Source: Micrasema longulum
Lineage: Eukaryota > Arthropoda > Insecta > Trichoptera > Brachycentridae
Length of the DNA: 64,000 nucleotides
NCBI GenBank assembly: GCA_022494885.1
Contig: JAGVSM010001234.1
Location: 1 to 64,000, forward strand
Reading direction: 5' to 3'
The notes beneath the pieces are model-generated. The model searched no databases. It was not told the origin of the DNA and saw nothing but the letters and a program-made list of their open reading frames with translations. Positions 63,879-64,000 of the stretch are shown here, one piece after another (the stretch's first letter is position 1; the number at the start of each line of letters is the position of its first letter). The translations under genes and the position numbers were made by a program.

Positions 63879-64000
63879 ATTTAATAACATTAAATACTTA
63901 TTACGTAGTTAACATTTTATCCGAAAATGTAGTTTTTTTAGTATGAAAGAATTAAACGAATACAAAATTTAAATTTATATGTGCGATGGACAGGGCGAAG

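Noticed and set aside
1..64000. Bacterial or viral genome content
   Set aside because: No operons or Shine-Dalgarno organisation; density of SINE, LINE and LTR elements shows a eukaryotic genome.

Overview
The window is AT-rich eukaryotic DNA without a recognisable host gene. It looks like an intergenic or intronic desert built from layered transposable elements. Insect or another arthropod is the likely source, because the Ty3/gypsy Gag-Pol and the LINE C-termini resemble insect families; I cannot name a species. No bacterial operon, CRISPR array, rRNA, spliced host gene or intact functional tRNA is supported.

Layout. 1-5025 holds most of one Ty3/gypsy LTR retrotransposon on the + strand: leader, gag, a -1 frameshift site, a frameshifted pol (protease, RT, RNase H, integrase), polypurine tract and 3' LTR. 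The 5' LTR lies outside the window. From 5 kb to 64 kb the sequence is a mosaic of four repeat classes. (1) 3' ends of many different non-LTR retrotransposons, nearly all 5'-truncated, recognised by RT C-terminal tails and A-rich 3' ends. (2) Four tRNA-derived SINE families. SINE A has a Gly-tRNA-like head, is about 267 bp and ends in TGATGATG. SINE B is about 170 bp and ends GGCCTGTTGTGGTGC plus poly-A. SINE C is tRNA-headed with a conserved body. SINE D is about 234 bp and has target-site duplications. (3) Foldback or MITE-like DNA elements: FB-A with arms up to about 270 bp, FB-B with TIRs of about 75-100 bp, a single inverted repeat of about 260 bp per arm at 38.1-38.8 kb, a 70-bp-arm hairpin at 40.5 kb and a pogo-like MITE at 14.1-14.8 kb. 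(4) Low-copy dispersed or tandem repeats.

Nested insertions show relative age: an L2/CR1-type LINE end inside a SINE A copy with an 8-bp TSD (57.3-57.7 kb), a LINE end inside another SINE A (28.3-28.8 kb), LINE ends inside FB-A copies (12.0 kb and 16.8-17.3 kb), and SINE A next to the pogo-like MITE.

The least explained structures are a four-copy array of a conserved core of about 27 nt with hairpin potential at 24.85-25.29 kb, a perfect 18-bp-arm hairpin at 55.7 kb beside a CG-containing palindrome, a hairpin plus three 46-bp tandem units at 34.35-34.64 kb, and several GC-richer islands (15.2, 22.6, 24.1, 30.0 and 60.1 kb) with no identified function. The genes present act only in retrotransposition, and all but gag are visibly broken or partial.
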